Shown here piece after piece: positions 7,542 through 15,725 of a DNA stretch of 47,272 bases. This stretch comes from Pyrinomonadaceae bacterium (GTDB taxonomy: Bacteria; Acidobacteriota; Blastocatellia; Pyrinomonadales; Pyrinomonadaceae), in contig JABDKD010000024.1 in assembly GCA_013003215.1 (NCBI GenBank), positions 1-47,272 on the forward strand, given 5' to 3'. The first letter of the stretch is position 1. The number at the start of each line of letters is the position of its first letter. Made by a program: the position numbers and the translations under genes. The notes beneath the pieces are model-generated. The model was not told the DNA's origin. It ran no database searches and saw nothing but the letters and a program-made list of their open reading frames with translations.

Positions 7542-8219
7542 TCAATTGTCCTTTGGTTTGGGTTTTGGCTTTTGCTTGCCTTTTTGATCCGCCGGCGGTT
7601 TCGCGGGAGGATTCGCTGCCGGTTTAGGAGTCGTTACAGGATTTGCCGGTTTCTCTTCGGGCTTGACCGTCGGCTTTTTACTGTCCGCCTGTCCAGGCAC
7701 CGGGTTAGCTTCTGAGGCCTTTTCCGCTTCATCAGACTTCTCTTCTTCCGGCTCCTTCTTTATAACGTCACGAGTCTTCGGACTCGTTTTCTTGGATTTC
7801 GTCCTCGGTTTCTGTTTATCAATTTTTAGTTCGGGCTGCTGTTCAATCTCACCAATGACCTGTTCGTCATCTTTAACTTCCGTGGTTAATTCCCTGCCAT
7901 CAGGATTTGGCTCGCTCACAACCACAGAGATCATCAGTCCCGATTTGGCAATACTGCCTGCCCTGGGACGTTGTTCCAGGATGGTATTCGGCTCTTCGTT
8001 GCTGTAACGCGTAGCAATCTTCTTGATTCGCAAACCAAGACCGCTCAAATCCTCGCGACCATCGTTAAAATTCTTCCCGACGACTTTCGGGATCGAAACT
8101 TCTTCGCCGCGCAGCTGATAATAAACCACCCCCAGCATGCCAGCCATAAACGTAGCCAACAGAGTAAGAGCGATCAATAACTTACCTAGTGCGGATATTC
8201 CGGCTTTAAATATACCCAT
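7542..8219 (-). CDS. Single-pass membrane protein with PASTA domain and Lys/Pro-rich tail, no kinase
   Basis: The 225-residue protein has a short cytosolic start, one membrane segment (about residues 12-36, LIALTLLATFMAGMLGVVYY), one or perhaps two PASTA-like units (VSIPKVVGKNFNDGREDLSGLGLRI and the following half through GLMISVVVSEP, residues 42-105), and a charged tail to the end, rich in Lys, Glu and Pro. PASTA domains bind peptidoglycan fragments in kinases and penicillin-binding proteins. The tail's PKPKPK-type sequence suggests an extended wall-spanning segment. The ATG at 8219 was chosen over an upstream TTG; AGGA lies 12 bases before it. It sits between rsmB and rpe, the position taken by the PASTA kinase in the firmicute def-fmt-rsmB cluster. 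The function is unknown. Confidence 0.75.
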   Translation of the reverse strand: MGIFKAGISALGKLLIALTLLATFMAGMLGVVYYQLRGEEVSIPKVVGKNFNDGREDLSGLGLRIKKIATRYSNEEPNTILEQRPRAGSIAKSGLMISVVVSEPNPDGRELTTEVKDDEQVIGEIEQQPELKIDKQKPRTKSKKTSPKTRDVIKKEPEEEKSDEAEKASEANPVPGQADSKKPTVKPEEKPANPVTTPKPAANPPAKPPADQKGKQKPKPKPKDN

Positions 8220-8292
8220 CGAAAACAAATTTCCTCAGGAAACGTGTAAAAAACTACAAAATTTTACCATTTCGGGCCTGTTATCAAAAATG

Positions 8293-9618
8293 TCAACCGC
8301 GCCTATATTCAAGGACTGCGATAAAAAAACCATCCGTTCCCAATGCGGCAGGGTCCGTCCTTATAAATCCCTCACTATCTACAACAAATGGCTCAGCGCC
8401 CGGCACTTTCAAGGAAAAATGAGGGTTCGAGTCAAGAAACGCGTGAACGACGTCTTCATTCTCCTCACGTTCTAGCGAGCACGTTGAATAAAGTATCGTT
8501 CCGCCATCTTTCAGGCATTTGGATGCCTCGCGCAGCAAACTTAGTTGTTTACCAGTGTGAACCTGCAAATCCTCAGGGTCGAACCTGTAACGGATCTCAG
8601 GGTTGCGTCTAATAGTGCCTGTTCCGCTACACGGTGCATCAACAAGAATCGTCTCAAACTGATCTTTTCCAAACGGCAATTCCCTGCCATCCAAACAAAT
8701 AACTCCAACCTGAGCCTGTTGCCGCAAAGCATTCTCACGCAGCAATCTAGCCCGTCGAAAGTAGATTTCGCCAGCGATAACTGAAGAATTCATACCAAGT
8801 AGCCGCGAAAGGAGTGTCGCTTTGCTGCCCGGCGCAGCACATAGGTCAAGAAGCTTCTCTCCGGCCGAATGCGCTGCGATGTGAGCGACCAATTGCGAAG
8901 CTTCGTCCTGGAAGTAGATCAATCCTTCCTCAACCAATTCACGAAACCGGGGTGTCACCTTTTCGGTATAAAAGGAATCTGGGACAAGGCCGGAAGATGA
9001 TGTACGGGTATCTTTCTTGAACTCCTCGAGTAGTTCATCTCTATGTTTGGAATTCAAACTATCGAACGCAGTCGTAAGCCGGAAAGAATGCCTCGGCTCT
9101 GTGTTATTTGCGACGGCCAGTTCAATAGCGGCCTTTCTTCCAAACTCTCCTGACCATTTCTTCAGCAATCCGATCGGGGTTGAGGTTTCGACAGCGGCCC
9201 TTAAAAGGTCATCCTCAATGTCCAGTTTTCCGTCCCACGTAGATGCCTTTCTCAAAACCGCGTTTACAAAGCCGCTTGCCGAACGCTTTCGAACCAGTTT
9301 CGCAAGTTCAACGCCCTCGTTAATCACGGAATGGTTTGGTACTCGATCCAAAAAAAGGAGTTGGAAAACGGAAAGCCTTAAGATCGTGAGAATTTCAGGA
9401 TCGAGTCGGCCCGTTTTTTTTGAAGAAAACAGGTCGATGACGTGATCCAGTTGTATTCGGTTACGAGTCGTACCGAGAACGATCGCATGAGAAAGGTTAC
9501 GGTCTCTTTCTTCCAGATCATCCGCATGTGAGGCAAGCAGGTCCGTAGAATACCCTCCTCGGTGTTCTACTTCGAAAAGAATTTTGTAGGCGGACCTTCG
9601 TGCGGGCGTAACTCTCAT
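8293..9618 (-). CDS. rsmB: 16S rRNA (cytosine-967-C5)-methyltransferase
   Basis: The 441-residue protein has an N-terminal NusB-like RNA-binding region (residues 1-140, with RVTPARRSAYKILFEVEHRG and AVLRKA) and a C-terminal SAM-dependent methyltransferase domain. Signature motifs are LLDLCAAPGSKATLLSRLL for SAM binding, the catalytic cysteine in VDAPCSGTGTIRRNPEIRY, and YSTCSLEREENEDVV. The length fits RsmB/Sun. The ATG at 9618 was preferred over a TTG six bases upstream. It lies 13 bases downstream of trhO and is part of the fmt-rsmB unit conserved in many bacteria. Confidence 0.95.
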   Translation of the reverse strand: MRVTPARRSAYKILFEVEHRGGYSTDLLASHADDLEERDRNLSHAIVLGTTRNRIQLDHVIDLFSSKKTGRLDPEILTILRLSVFQLLFLDRVPNHSVINEGVELAKLVRKRSASGFVNAVLRKASTWDGKLDIEDDLLRAAVETSTPIGLLKKWSGEFGRKAAIELAVANNTEPRHSFRLTTAFDSLNSKHRDELLEEFKKDTRTSSSGLVPDSFYTEKVTPRFRELVEEGLIYFQDEASQLVAHIAAHSAGEKLLDLCAAPGSKATLLSRLLGMNSSVIAGEIYFRRARLLRENALRQQAQVGVICLDGRELPFGKDQFETILVDAPCSGTGTIRRNPEIRYRFDPEDLQVHTGKQLSLLREASKCLKDGGTILYSTCSLEREENEDVVHAFLDSNPHFSLKVPGAEPFVVDSEGFIRTDPAALGTDGFFIAVLEYRRG

Positions 9619-9631
9619 CTGCAAAACTGCC

Positions 9632-10387
9632 TTATTGTTTCTTTCTTGAGAGCTCTTTTTCCGTAGAAAAATCGACCGATGAGCCCTTATTTAAGTCTTG
9701 GTCGACTGCGATTCTATCGTCAAACACAAAACAATCACCTACCCAAAGACTCTCGGAAGAATCGGTGTCAGCAAGATACTGCAGAATTCCACCCTCGAGC
9801 TGATAAACGTTCGCAAAACCCTTTTCGACAAGATATGGAGCAAGTTTCTCGCAGCGTATGCCACCAGTGCAAAACATAGCGATGGGTGTCTGCGGATCCC
9901 GGTCCTCAAAGTAATCAGGCAATTCACTAAAGCTCTCCGTCTCAGGGTTTCGTGCTCCCTTGAAAGTTCCGATCCTGTACTCGTAATCGTTCCTGGCATC
10001 AACAACAATCGTACCCGGCTCAAGAATTATCTTGTTCCATTCAGATGGAGAAACATGGGTACCGCGGGCGAATTCCATGTTCACCTTCTTTTTTAATGTC
10101 ACGATCTCTTTCTTGATCTTTACCTTGCTGCGCTTGAAGCCCGGGCTGTCGTGAGTTGAAAAATTGACCTTCGGATTTGCACCAAAGAGCTTGAAAACCC
10201 TGGAAAGAAATTTATCAAGATTCGCCTGCTTACCTGAAACCGTAGAGTTGAATCCCTCATCAGCAACAATTATCGTTCCGGAAACTTCATGTTCCGCCAT
10301 TAACTCAAGTAGGCTCTCCTTCAGTTTCGAAAGAGATTCAAGCGGGACAAATTCATAGAACGTTGCGATCGTAAATTGCTCACTCAT
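9632..10387 (-). CDS. trhO: tRNA uridine(34) hydroxylase, rhodanese-domain protein (TrhO/YceA family)
   Basis: TrhO makes 5-hydroxyuridine at the wobble position of some tRNAs, using oxygen. The 251-residue protein has the family's N-terminal acylphosphatase-like part (residues 1-100, including SGTIIVADEGFNSTVSG) and a rhodanese domain from about 115. The domain has TIVVDARNDYEYRIGTFKGA and the active-site loop MFCTGGIRCEK. The ATG at 10387 was chosen because homology begins at once; it overlaps the end of fmt by eight bases, indicating translational coupling. Insertion between fmt and rsmB places a tRNA-modifying gene in a translation-linked operon. The usual C-terminal cysteine-rich tail of longer homologues is absent. 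Confidence 0.9.
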   Translation of the reverse strand: MSEQFTIATFYEFVPLESLSKLKESLLELMAEHEVSGTIIVADEGFNSTVSGKQANLDKFLSRVFKLFGANPKVNFSTHDSPGFKRSKVKIKKEIVTLKKKVNMEFARGTHVSPSEWNKIILEPGTIVVDARNDYEYRIGTFKGARNPETESFSELPDYFEDRDPQTPIAMFCTGGIRCEKLAPYLVEKGFANVYQLEGGILQYLADTDSSESLWVGDCFVFDDRIAVDQDLNKGSSVDFSTEKELSRKKQ

Positions 10388-11321
10388 TGCTAAACTCCAA
10401 CCCTTGTCGCAGCCGCTCACCGTTTAAAAACTCGCGTGTCTTTGTACGTGCCTTTCCGGGAACCTGCAGTTCCAGGACCTTTAAAACGGTACCCCGGCCG
10501 CAGCTTATTAGTAATTCATCATCATCCGCCTTAAGTATTCTTCCGGGTGCTTCATCCGTCGTAGCATTGTCAACGACCGCAGCCCAAAAGGTCACCGTAC
10601 GGCTCTCGATCGTCGAGAAACTCCTTGGAAAGGGCTGAAAGCCCCGAATGCGATCTGCGATCTCTTTTGCACTCAATTGCCAATTGATCCTTCCATCTGT
10701 CTTCTCAAACAGCGGAGCCATGGTTGCCTCGTCGTTGTTCTGTGGGACAGGTTCAATCTCCTCGTAATCCCGTAACGTTTCTGAAATTGCGTCAGCCCCG
10801 AGCGCGGCCAGTCTTTCCATAAGCTCAGGAGATGTCTCGTTCTCCAAGATATCAAGCTCCTTTACAAGAAGTATGTCTCCCGTATCAAGCCCCCGATCCA
10901 TTTGCATCGTTGTCACGCCGGTCTTGGTTTCCCCTTTTGCGATCGCCCAGTTGACGGGGGCGGCACCCCGGTACTTCGGGAGGAGCGAAAAATGGACATT
11001 GATGCTGCCCATGGGAAATGACTCGAGATAGGTCTTAGTCAGAATGCGTCCATATGCAACAACTACAGCAACATCGGCATTTAAGGCCTTAAATCTTGCG
11101 CGCACCGCTTTGGTCTTGATCTTCTCCGGCTGAAATACTCTTAAACCAAGACGCTCGGCACAACTCTTTACCGGAGGAGGCGTCAACTTTCTTCCGCGTC
11201 CCTTCGGACGGTCCGGTTGTGTCCAAACCTCAAGGACCTCATGCCCGTCAGAAACAATCCTCTCAAGGCTTGGTACGGCCGCAGCGGGCGTCCCCATAAA
11301 AACTATTTTTCGCTTCTTCAT
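10380..11321 (-). CDS. fmt: Methionyl-tRNA formyltransferase
   Basis: The enzyme formylates initiator Met-tRNA using 10-formyltetrahydrofolate. The 313-residue protein has the expected order: KIVFMGTPAAAVPSLERI at the start, TQPDRPKGRGRKLTPPPVK, the catalytic segment SINVHFSLLPKYRGAAPVNW with the conserved Asn and His, GVTTMQMDRGLDTGDIL, and a C-terminal OB-like domain with INWQLSAKEIADRIRGFQPFP. The ATG at 11321 shares its A with the phosphatase stop (TGATG), so reinitiation is likely. trhO overlaps its other end. def, usually its neighbour, is 3.3 kb upstream with pruA and the phosphatase gene in between. Confidence 0.97.
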   Translation of the reverse strand: MKKRKIVFMGTPAAAVPSLERIVSDGHEVLEVWTQPDRPKGRGRKLTPPPVKSCAERLGLRVFQPEKIKTKAVRARFKALNADVAVVVAYGRILTKTYLESFPMGSINVHFSLLPKYRGAAPVNWAIAKGETKTGVTTMQMDRGLDTGDILLVKELDILENETSPELMERLAALGADAISETLRDYEEIEPVPQNNDEATMAPLFEKTDGRINWQLSAKEIADRIRGFQPFPRSFSTIESRTVTFWAAVVDNATTDEAPGRILKADDDELLISCGRGTVLKVLELQVPGKARTKTREFLNGERLRQGLEFSNE

Positions 11322-12814
11322 CAAAACCGCAGGGCATCACGCATAATGTAATAAATCCAGTTTTGCTCCATTGAGCCGCTGAACATCCAACTGTTCACAC
11401 CTTCGGCGAAGATTGCTACATCCTCCCCGGCATGCGTTTCAGACCAAAGGGGTATTGCGGCCATCTGCTTAAAATCAGGATTTGTTACCGCTTTATCATC
11501 CGTCGGCCGTTTTTCATTTTCCACATGTCCCGGTCCGTCTGCATATCGAAGAGTTGTGTATGGTTTCTTAGTACGGTCGAGTGAGGGCTCTTTTTCGATA
11601 CCGCCACCTTCTGCAACTTCTCTGACGAAACCCAAAATGTTGTTTCCCCTTGCCGGATATCCACCAATCGTAAAACCGTGACTGTGGTCCGCGGTAACGA
11701 CGATCATCGTTTTCTTCAGGTTTACCTTTTGCACCGCCGCCCGAACCGCATTTGACAGTTCTATAGTATCCGTCAATGCGCGGTAGGCATTGCCATTATG
11801 GTGTGCGTGGTCGATTCGTCCGGCCTCGACAACGAGTACGTAACCCCTCTTATTCTTTGAGAGAATCTCTATCGCTTTGGATGTCATTTCCACCAAGCTG
11901 GGCTCTCCGCCCTTGTCGTTTTTCCTATCGTGTTCGTACTGCATGTGCGAGCGCTCGAAGAGACCCAGGAGGTGATCGGTGCTTTCCGGATCGGCCTGAT
12001 CGAATTGCGACTTGTTCCAAACGTATTTCGAGTTGCGGTACTTCGAGGTCCACTCCTTGGTCAGGTCGCGGCGGTCGAGACGCACGCCCTTTTCGTCAGA
12101 GTATTCGGGATCAACGGTTTCTGCAGGCAAAAAGTTTTGACGTCCTCCACCTAAAACGACTTCAAGACCGTCTCCATAACTAAATTCCAGCAACTGCCTT
12201 GCAATATCGACTGCTCCAGATTCGTATGCCTTTGGATCGAATCGTTTGATATGCGCGTCGCTCTCAAACCCCCGCTTCATCGTGTGGGCATAACACGCTG
12301 CAGGAGTCGCATGAGTGATTCGGGCAGTCGAAACCACACCCGTGGATTTGCCCTTTTTCTCAGCCAACTCAACCAGGGACTCTGCGGCCCGTCCATCCTG
12401 AGTCATGGAAACTACCCCTTCAAGCGTTTTGACCCCTGTTATCATCGCGGACATTGTCGGCGCCGAGTCCGAAGTTTGTTGATTAACGCTATACGTACGT
12501 GAAAAAGCTGAGTCAGAAAAACGCTCGAAACTCAGGAGGTTTTCTTCGCCGCTTTCGCCTCTCAATTGCCCTTCCAATATTCGTGCGGCAGTTAATGTCG
12601 AAATGCCCATACCGTCGCCAACGAAAAGAATTACATTCCTTGCCTTGCGCCTTTTTTGCTTCCGCTTGCGCGCACGTCTCACGGCTTCGAGTCCCGACGA
12701 TCTCCAGCTAGCTGCATTCTCTTCCCGTTTTACCGGGAAACTGGTTTGCTGCGGCACTACGGGCAGAGCGAAAACAAGCAACAAAAACAACGGAACTACT
12801 CTCGACTTCAGCAT
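11321..12814 (-). CDS. Exported alkaline phosphatase (PhoA superfamily)
   Basis: This is a periplasmic or secreted phosphomonoesterase of 497 residues. A signal peptide (MLKSRVVPLFLLLVFALPVVPQQ) precedes the domain. Metal and active-site motifs are NVILFVGDGMGISTL, the nucleophile serine in QTSDSAPTMSAMITG, GVVSTARITHATPAACYAH, VEAGRIDHAHH, TADHSHGFTIGG and the late SETHAGEDVAIFAEG. An unusual run of Arg/Lys (RRARKRKQKRRKARN) lies between the signal peptide and the domain. The ATG at 12814 follows GAGGTG and starts the signal peptide. Its stop overlaps the fmt start by one base. A strong terminator ends 14 bases upstream, leaving no space for an ordinary promoter. Confidence 0.93.
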   Translation of the reverse strand: MLKSRVVPLFLLLVFALPVVPQQTSFPVKREENAASWRSSGLEAVRRARKRKQKRRKARNVILFVGDGMGISTLTAARILEGQLRGESGEENLLSFERFSDSAFSRTYSVNQQTSDSAPTMSAMITGVKTLEGVVSMTQDGRAAESLVELAEKKGKSTGVVSTARITHATPAACYAHTMKRGFESDAHIKRFDPKAYESGAVDIARQLLEFSYGDGLEVVLGGGRQNFLPAETVDPEYSDEKGVRLDRRDLTKEWTSKYRNSKYVWNKSQFDQADPESTDHLLGLFERSHMQYEHDRKNDKGGEPSLVEMTSKAIEILSKNKRGYVLVVEAGRIDHAHHNGNAYRALTDTIELSNAVRAAVQKVNLKKTMIVVTADHSHGFTIGGYPARGNNILGFVREVAEGGGIEKEPSLDRTKKPYTTLRYADGPGHVENEKRPTDDKAVTNPDFKQMAAIPLWSETHAGEDVAIFAEGVNSWMFSGSMEQNWIYYIMRDALRF

Positions 12815-12828
12815 AAGCACCTCGTTAC

Positions 12829-12862
12829 AAAAAAACAGAATGACACGCAATGTGTCATTCTG
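12829..12862 (-). terminator. Strong Rho-independent terminator or attenuator between pruA and the phosphatase gene
   Basis: On the minus strand CAGAATGACAC (12862-12852) pairs perfectly with GTGTCATTCTG (12846-12836), 11 pairs around a five-base loop, followed by seven T (12835-12829). It begins 20 bases past the pruA stop and ends 14 bases before the phosphatase ATG, the Shine-Dalgarno (GAGGTG) lying just beyond the T run. Confidence 0.92.
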
Positions 12863-12882
12863 CATCCAAAGCTAATTCTCTC

Positions 12883-14460
12883 CTAAACTTTCTCAGCAAT
12901 TGACTTGCCTTGCATGAACTGAAGGAGGTATTCGCGTCCTCCTGCCTTGGAATCCGTACCACTCATGTTAAACCCGCCAAACGGATGAACACCCACCAAC
13001 GCACCGGTGCATTTTCGGTTTAGGTAGAGATTCCCTACATGAAATTCCCGGCGGGCACGAGCAAGCCTTTCCTTGCTCTCGGAATAGACAGCCCCGGTAA
13101 GGCCGTAGTCGGTTCCATTCGCGATTTCCAGCGCATGGTCATAATCACGAGCCTTTATAACCGCGAGAACCGGCGCGAAAATCTCTTCCTGCTCAATTGT
13201 CGCTTTTGGTTTCACGTTCTTGATTACCGTCGGCGAAACATAGTAGCCATTGGAATCATCCGTCTCACCGCCCACGACAACTTCACCGCCTTCCGCGACT
13301 CCCGTTTCAATGCTGGATCTCGCTTTGTCGAACGATTTCTGATTGATCACGGCAGTCAGCGAAGTATCCGCGTTATCCGGAACGTCAAGCTTCAACTTCG
13401 AAGTTAGATCGGCAACTTTTTGCAACAATTCGTCATGGACCTTTTCATCGACAATAAGACGTGAACATGCCGAGCATTTCTGACCCTGAAACCCGAAAGC
13501 TGCGGATACGACACCCTGAGCTGCCTCATCGAGATTCGCGTCATCAGCGACTACAATCGCGTCCTTGCCGCCCATTTCCGCTACGACTCGCTTCATCCAT
13601 CTCTGTCCCTCACGGGTTTTCGCAGCTTCTTCATAAATGTGTAGGCCGACTACTTTAGATCCCGTAAACGAGATAAACCGGGTTTTCGGATGCGCAACCA
13701 TCAGCTCGCCGACTCTGATGCCGCTTCCGGGAAGGAAATTCACAACCCCTTTTGGCAAACCAACTTCTTCAAGCACTTCCATGAACTTATACGCGATCGT
13801 TGGAGCGTCCGGTGACGGCTTAAGCAAAGTCGTGTTCCCCGTAACAACAGCACTCATCGTCATGCCTGCCATGATCGCCAACGGAAAATTCCAGGGCGGT
13901 ATTATCGCGCCGACACCGAGCGGCACGTACTCAAAATTGTTCTTTTCAGGCAGCGGCGACGGCGTAACCGGCTGTTCTTCATCCCAACGGAGCATTTCCC
14001 TTCCATAGAACTCAAGGAAATCAATGGCCTCCGCCGTATCGCCGTCCGCTTCAGCCCAAGTCTTACCAACCTCAAATACCATCCACGCCGAGAAGTAATG
14101 CTTACGCTCGCGAATAATACCCGCAGCGCGGAACAGGTATTCGGCCCTTTCTGCTGCCGGGACAAAGCGCCACCGCTCGAACGCTGTTGTTGCAGCATTC
14201 ATTGCTCGTTCCACAAGGTTTTCCGCATCCCCGTCTGCATCAGAAAATGTTCCGACAACCTCTGCTTTACGGGCCGGATTAATACTGTTGAATGTTGTCT
14301 CAAGAGTTATTTTTTCCCCATCGACAACGACCGGATAATTCCTACCCAGCTCCTGTCGTACCTGTTCCAGCGCCTCTTCCATCGCTTGTTTGTTTTCCGC
14401 GATCTTGTAATCTGTGAATGGTTCGTTTGCGAACTCAGCTGTTCCTGTTTTGGTCTGCAT
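12883..14460 (-). CDS. pruA: L-glutamate gamma-semialdehyde dehydrogenase (1-pyrroline-5-carboxylate dehydrogenase)
   Basis: The enzyme oxidises glutamate semialdehyde to glutamate with NAD, the second step of proline catabolism. The 525-residue length and sequence fit the stand-alone RocA/PruA group. Motifs are VPLGVGAIIPPWNFPLAIMAG, NTTLLKPSPDAPTIA, FTGSKVVG, the catalytic glutamate in VAEMGGKDAIVV, the catalytic cysteine in FGFQGQKCSACSR, and IFAPVLAV. The ATG at 14460 follows AAGGTG; an upstream TTG adds four residues. No proline dehydrogenase gene is in the window. The upstream 120 bases hold a dense cluster of TTTAAAGC palindromes, and a strong terminator follows. Glutamate output could supply glnA, but the genes are 29 kb apart. 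Confidence 0.95.
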   Translation of the reverse strand: MQTKTGTAEFANEPFTDYKIAENKQAMEEALEQVRQELGRNYPVVVDGEKITLETTFNSINPARKAEVVGTFSDADGDAENLVERAMNAATTAFERWRFVPAAERAEYLFRAAGIIRERKHYFSAWMVFEVGKTWAEADGDTAEAIDFLEFYGREMLRWDEEQPVTPSPLPEKNNFEYVPLGVGAIIPPWNFPLAIMAGMTMSAVVTGNTTLLKPSPDAPTIAYKFMEVLEEVGLPKGVVNFLPGSGIRVGELMVAHPKTRFISFTGSKVVGLHIYEEAAKTREGQRWMKRVVAEMGGKDAIVVADDANLDEAAQGVVSAAFGFQGQKCSACSRLIVDEKVHDELLQKVADLTSKLKLDVPDNADTSLTAVINQKSFDKARSSIETGVAEGGEVVVGGETDDSNGYYVSPTVIKNVKPKATIEQEEIFAPVLAVIKARDYDHALEIANGTDYGLTGAVYSESKERLARARREFHVGNLYLNRKCTGALVGVHPFGGFNMSGTDSKAGGREYLLQFMQGKSIAEKV

Positions 14461-14507
14461 ATCACCTTCCAATACTGCCTTTGTTGAAAATACCTGTCTT
14501 CGATTTC

Positions 14508-14581
14508 GCTTAATTAAGCTGTTTAAAGCTTTAAAGCACCTATGCTTAAGCGCTTTAAAGCACTTTAAAGCGCTTAATTAA
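14508..14581. repeat. Cluster of TTTAAAGC repeats and palindromes between pruA and def
   Basis: Four copies of TTTAAAGC are at 14522-14529, 14530-14537, 14554-14561 and 14564-14571. They are flanked by GCTTAATTAAGC (14508-14519, a perfect 12-bp palindrome) and GCTTAATTAA (14572-14581). The copies are not evenly spaced. The cluster begins 48 bases upstream of the pruA start and ends inside the def stop codon, so it lies where a pruA promoter or operator would be. Confidence 0.85.
14546..14577. repeat. Perfect 32-bp inverted repeat directly after def
   Basis: TTAAGCGCTTTAAAG (14546-14560) and CTTTAAAGCGCTTAA (14563-14577) are exact reverse complements, separated by two bases. On the minus strand the structure begins on the base after the def TAA. 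It has no T run, so it does not look like an ordinary intrinsic terminator. It may be an operator for a dimeric regulator, a cruciform, or an RNA 3' end stabiliser. Confidence 0.85.
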
Positions 14582-15099
14582 TCCCATTCTCCGGTTCGTC
14601 TTAGTTTTCGGATCTTACGCTTCGCCATCTCCCGTTTCAGGGCCGACATCCGGTCAAGAAAGACAATACCGTCGCAATGATCTGTTTCATGCAAAAAGCA
14701 ACGTGCCTCAAGTTCCGTGAATTCCTCTTCCTGCATCTCTCCGGAAATATCCTGAAACCTGACAACCGCCGACATCTCCCGCTGGACTTTTGTATAAATG
14801 CCGGGGAACGAAAGACAGCCTTCGTCACCGTACTGCTCACCATCGACACGAACAATCTCAGGATTGATTACCGCGAACTTTCGCGATCTATCCTCACCGC
14901 CGCTGCAGTCCATGACGAACAACCGTTTAGACTCACCAACCTGAGGAGCCGCCAGTCCAACGCCCTCGGAATGATACATCGTCTCAAACATGTCCTCGAC
15001 CAACTTCGCGAGTCCATTCTGAAACTCTTCCGAGTCGACCGGCTTTCCGACCTTAAGAAGGACTTCATCCGGGTAGTGCTTTATTCCTAGTAAAGCCAT
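14578..15099 (-). CDS. def: Peptide deformylase
   Basis: The enzyme removes the formyl group from new polypeptide N-termini, the counterpart of fmt. The 173-residue protein has all three metal-site motifs: GVGLAAPQVG, EGCLSFPG (cysteine ligand) and HETDHCDG (two histidine ligands and catalytic glutamate). The ATG at 15099 was chosen because an upstream TTG adds only three residues and the conserved LLGIKHYPDEVL start follows directly. The stop codon is embedded in the palindrome cluster. The CAP gene upstream ends 65 bases away. The usual def-fmt adjacency is broken by pruA and the phosphatase. Confidence 0.96.
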   Translation of the reverse strand: MALLGIKHYPDEVLLKVGKPVDSEEFQNGLAKLVEDMFETMYHSEGVGLAAPQVGESKRLFVMDCSGGEDRSRKFAVINPEIVRVDGEQYGDEGCLSFPGIYTKVQREMSAVVRFQDISGEMQEEEFTELEARCFLHETDHCDGIVFLDRMSALKREMAKRKIRKLRRTGEWD

Positions 15100-15164
15100 A
15101 AACTTCAATCATATTACAAAGAGATGGGTTCGTTCCAACCTTGAATCAACCAAAACCGAGGCCG

Positions 15165-15725
15165 CTACACTTTCAGTGAGTAAACCTGAACGACATATGT
15201 CCAGCCGCTCGAAACCCGATGGACACCCACACCGGTATGGGTCCATGCATCATCAAGCAGGTTTTCAAGATGCGAGGTTGAACCTATCCACTCTTCGGTT
15301 GCCGAATCCGCGAGATTGCCGAAGGCATTCGTTCGAAACAGATTCTCTCCGATTCGTGCCCAATTGGAGACACCAATTTCAATTGCCCTATCCGGAAGAA
15401 GCCTGCCCGATGGATCTATATGCGAAAAAAACGACTCTGATGACATTTTTTTCGAATATGCCAGGGCGACTTCACTCAGTCTTTCGTCCCAAACCAACGG
15501 ATCTATTCCCGCTATCCGCCTTTGAATGTTTATCTTATTGAAAACCGAACGGCCCTCGCCATGGAAGTTCGTCGACACGACAATAGGGATCGGCGGCTCG
15601 TAATCCTGAGTGAGCCTGTTGCCGACTCCTATTGGCCTTCCCAATGCAATACGGTTGACCGTCAGTGCGGCGAACAGAAAAGCGATCAGCAAAGCGACTC
15701 GCAACCTTAACAAATTTAGATCCAT
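15165..15725 (-). CDS. Secreted or membrane-anchored CAP-domain protein
   Basis: The 186-residue protein opens with a hydrophobic signal or anchor (LRLRVALLIAFLFAALTVNRIAL) and has a CAP domain over about residues 60-186. CAP signs are FNKINIQRRIAGIDPLVWDERLSEVALAYSKKM (given here in two halves: up to PLVWD and after), FFSHIDPSGR, ARIGENLFR, SATEEWIGSTSH and TGVGVHRV. The GTG-ATG pair at its start means an alternative start three bases upstream, but the ATG at 15725 shares its A with the stop of the haem-binding gene (TGATG), so reinitiation is likely. It is the last of three coupled genes. Its partner role in a redox set is unexplained. The ancestry is shared with the CAP protein at 2454-3065 but the sequences differ strongly. 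Confidence 0.82.
   Translation of the reverse strand: MDLNLLRLRVALLIAFLFAALTVNRIALGRPIGVGNRLTQDYEPPIPIVVSTNFHGEGRSVFNKINIQRRIAGIDPLVWDERLSEVALAYSKKMSSESFFSHIDPSGRLLPDRAIEIGVSNWARIGENLFRTNAFGNLADSATEEWIGSTSHLENLLDDAWTHTGVGVHRVSSGWTYVVQVYSLKV

Noticed and set aside
15109-15164. Terminator after the CAP gene at 15165
   Set aside because: No stable hairpin with a T run was found.
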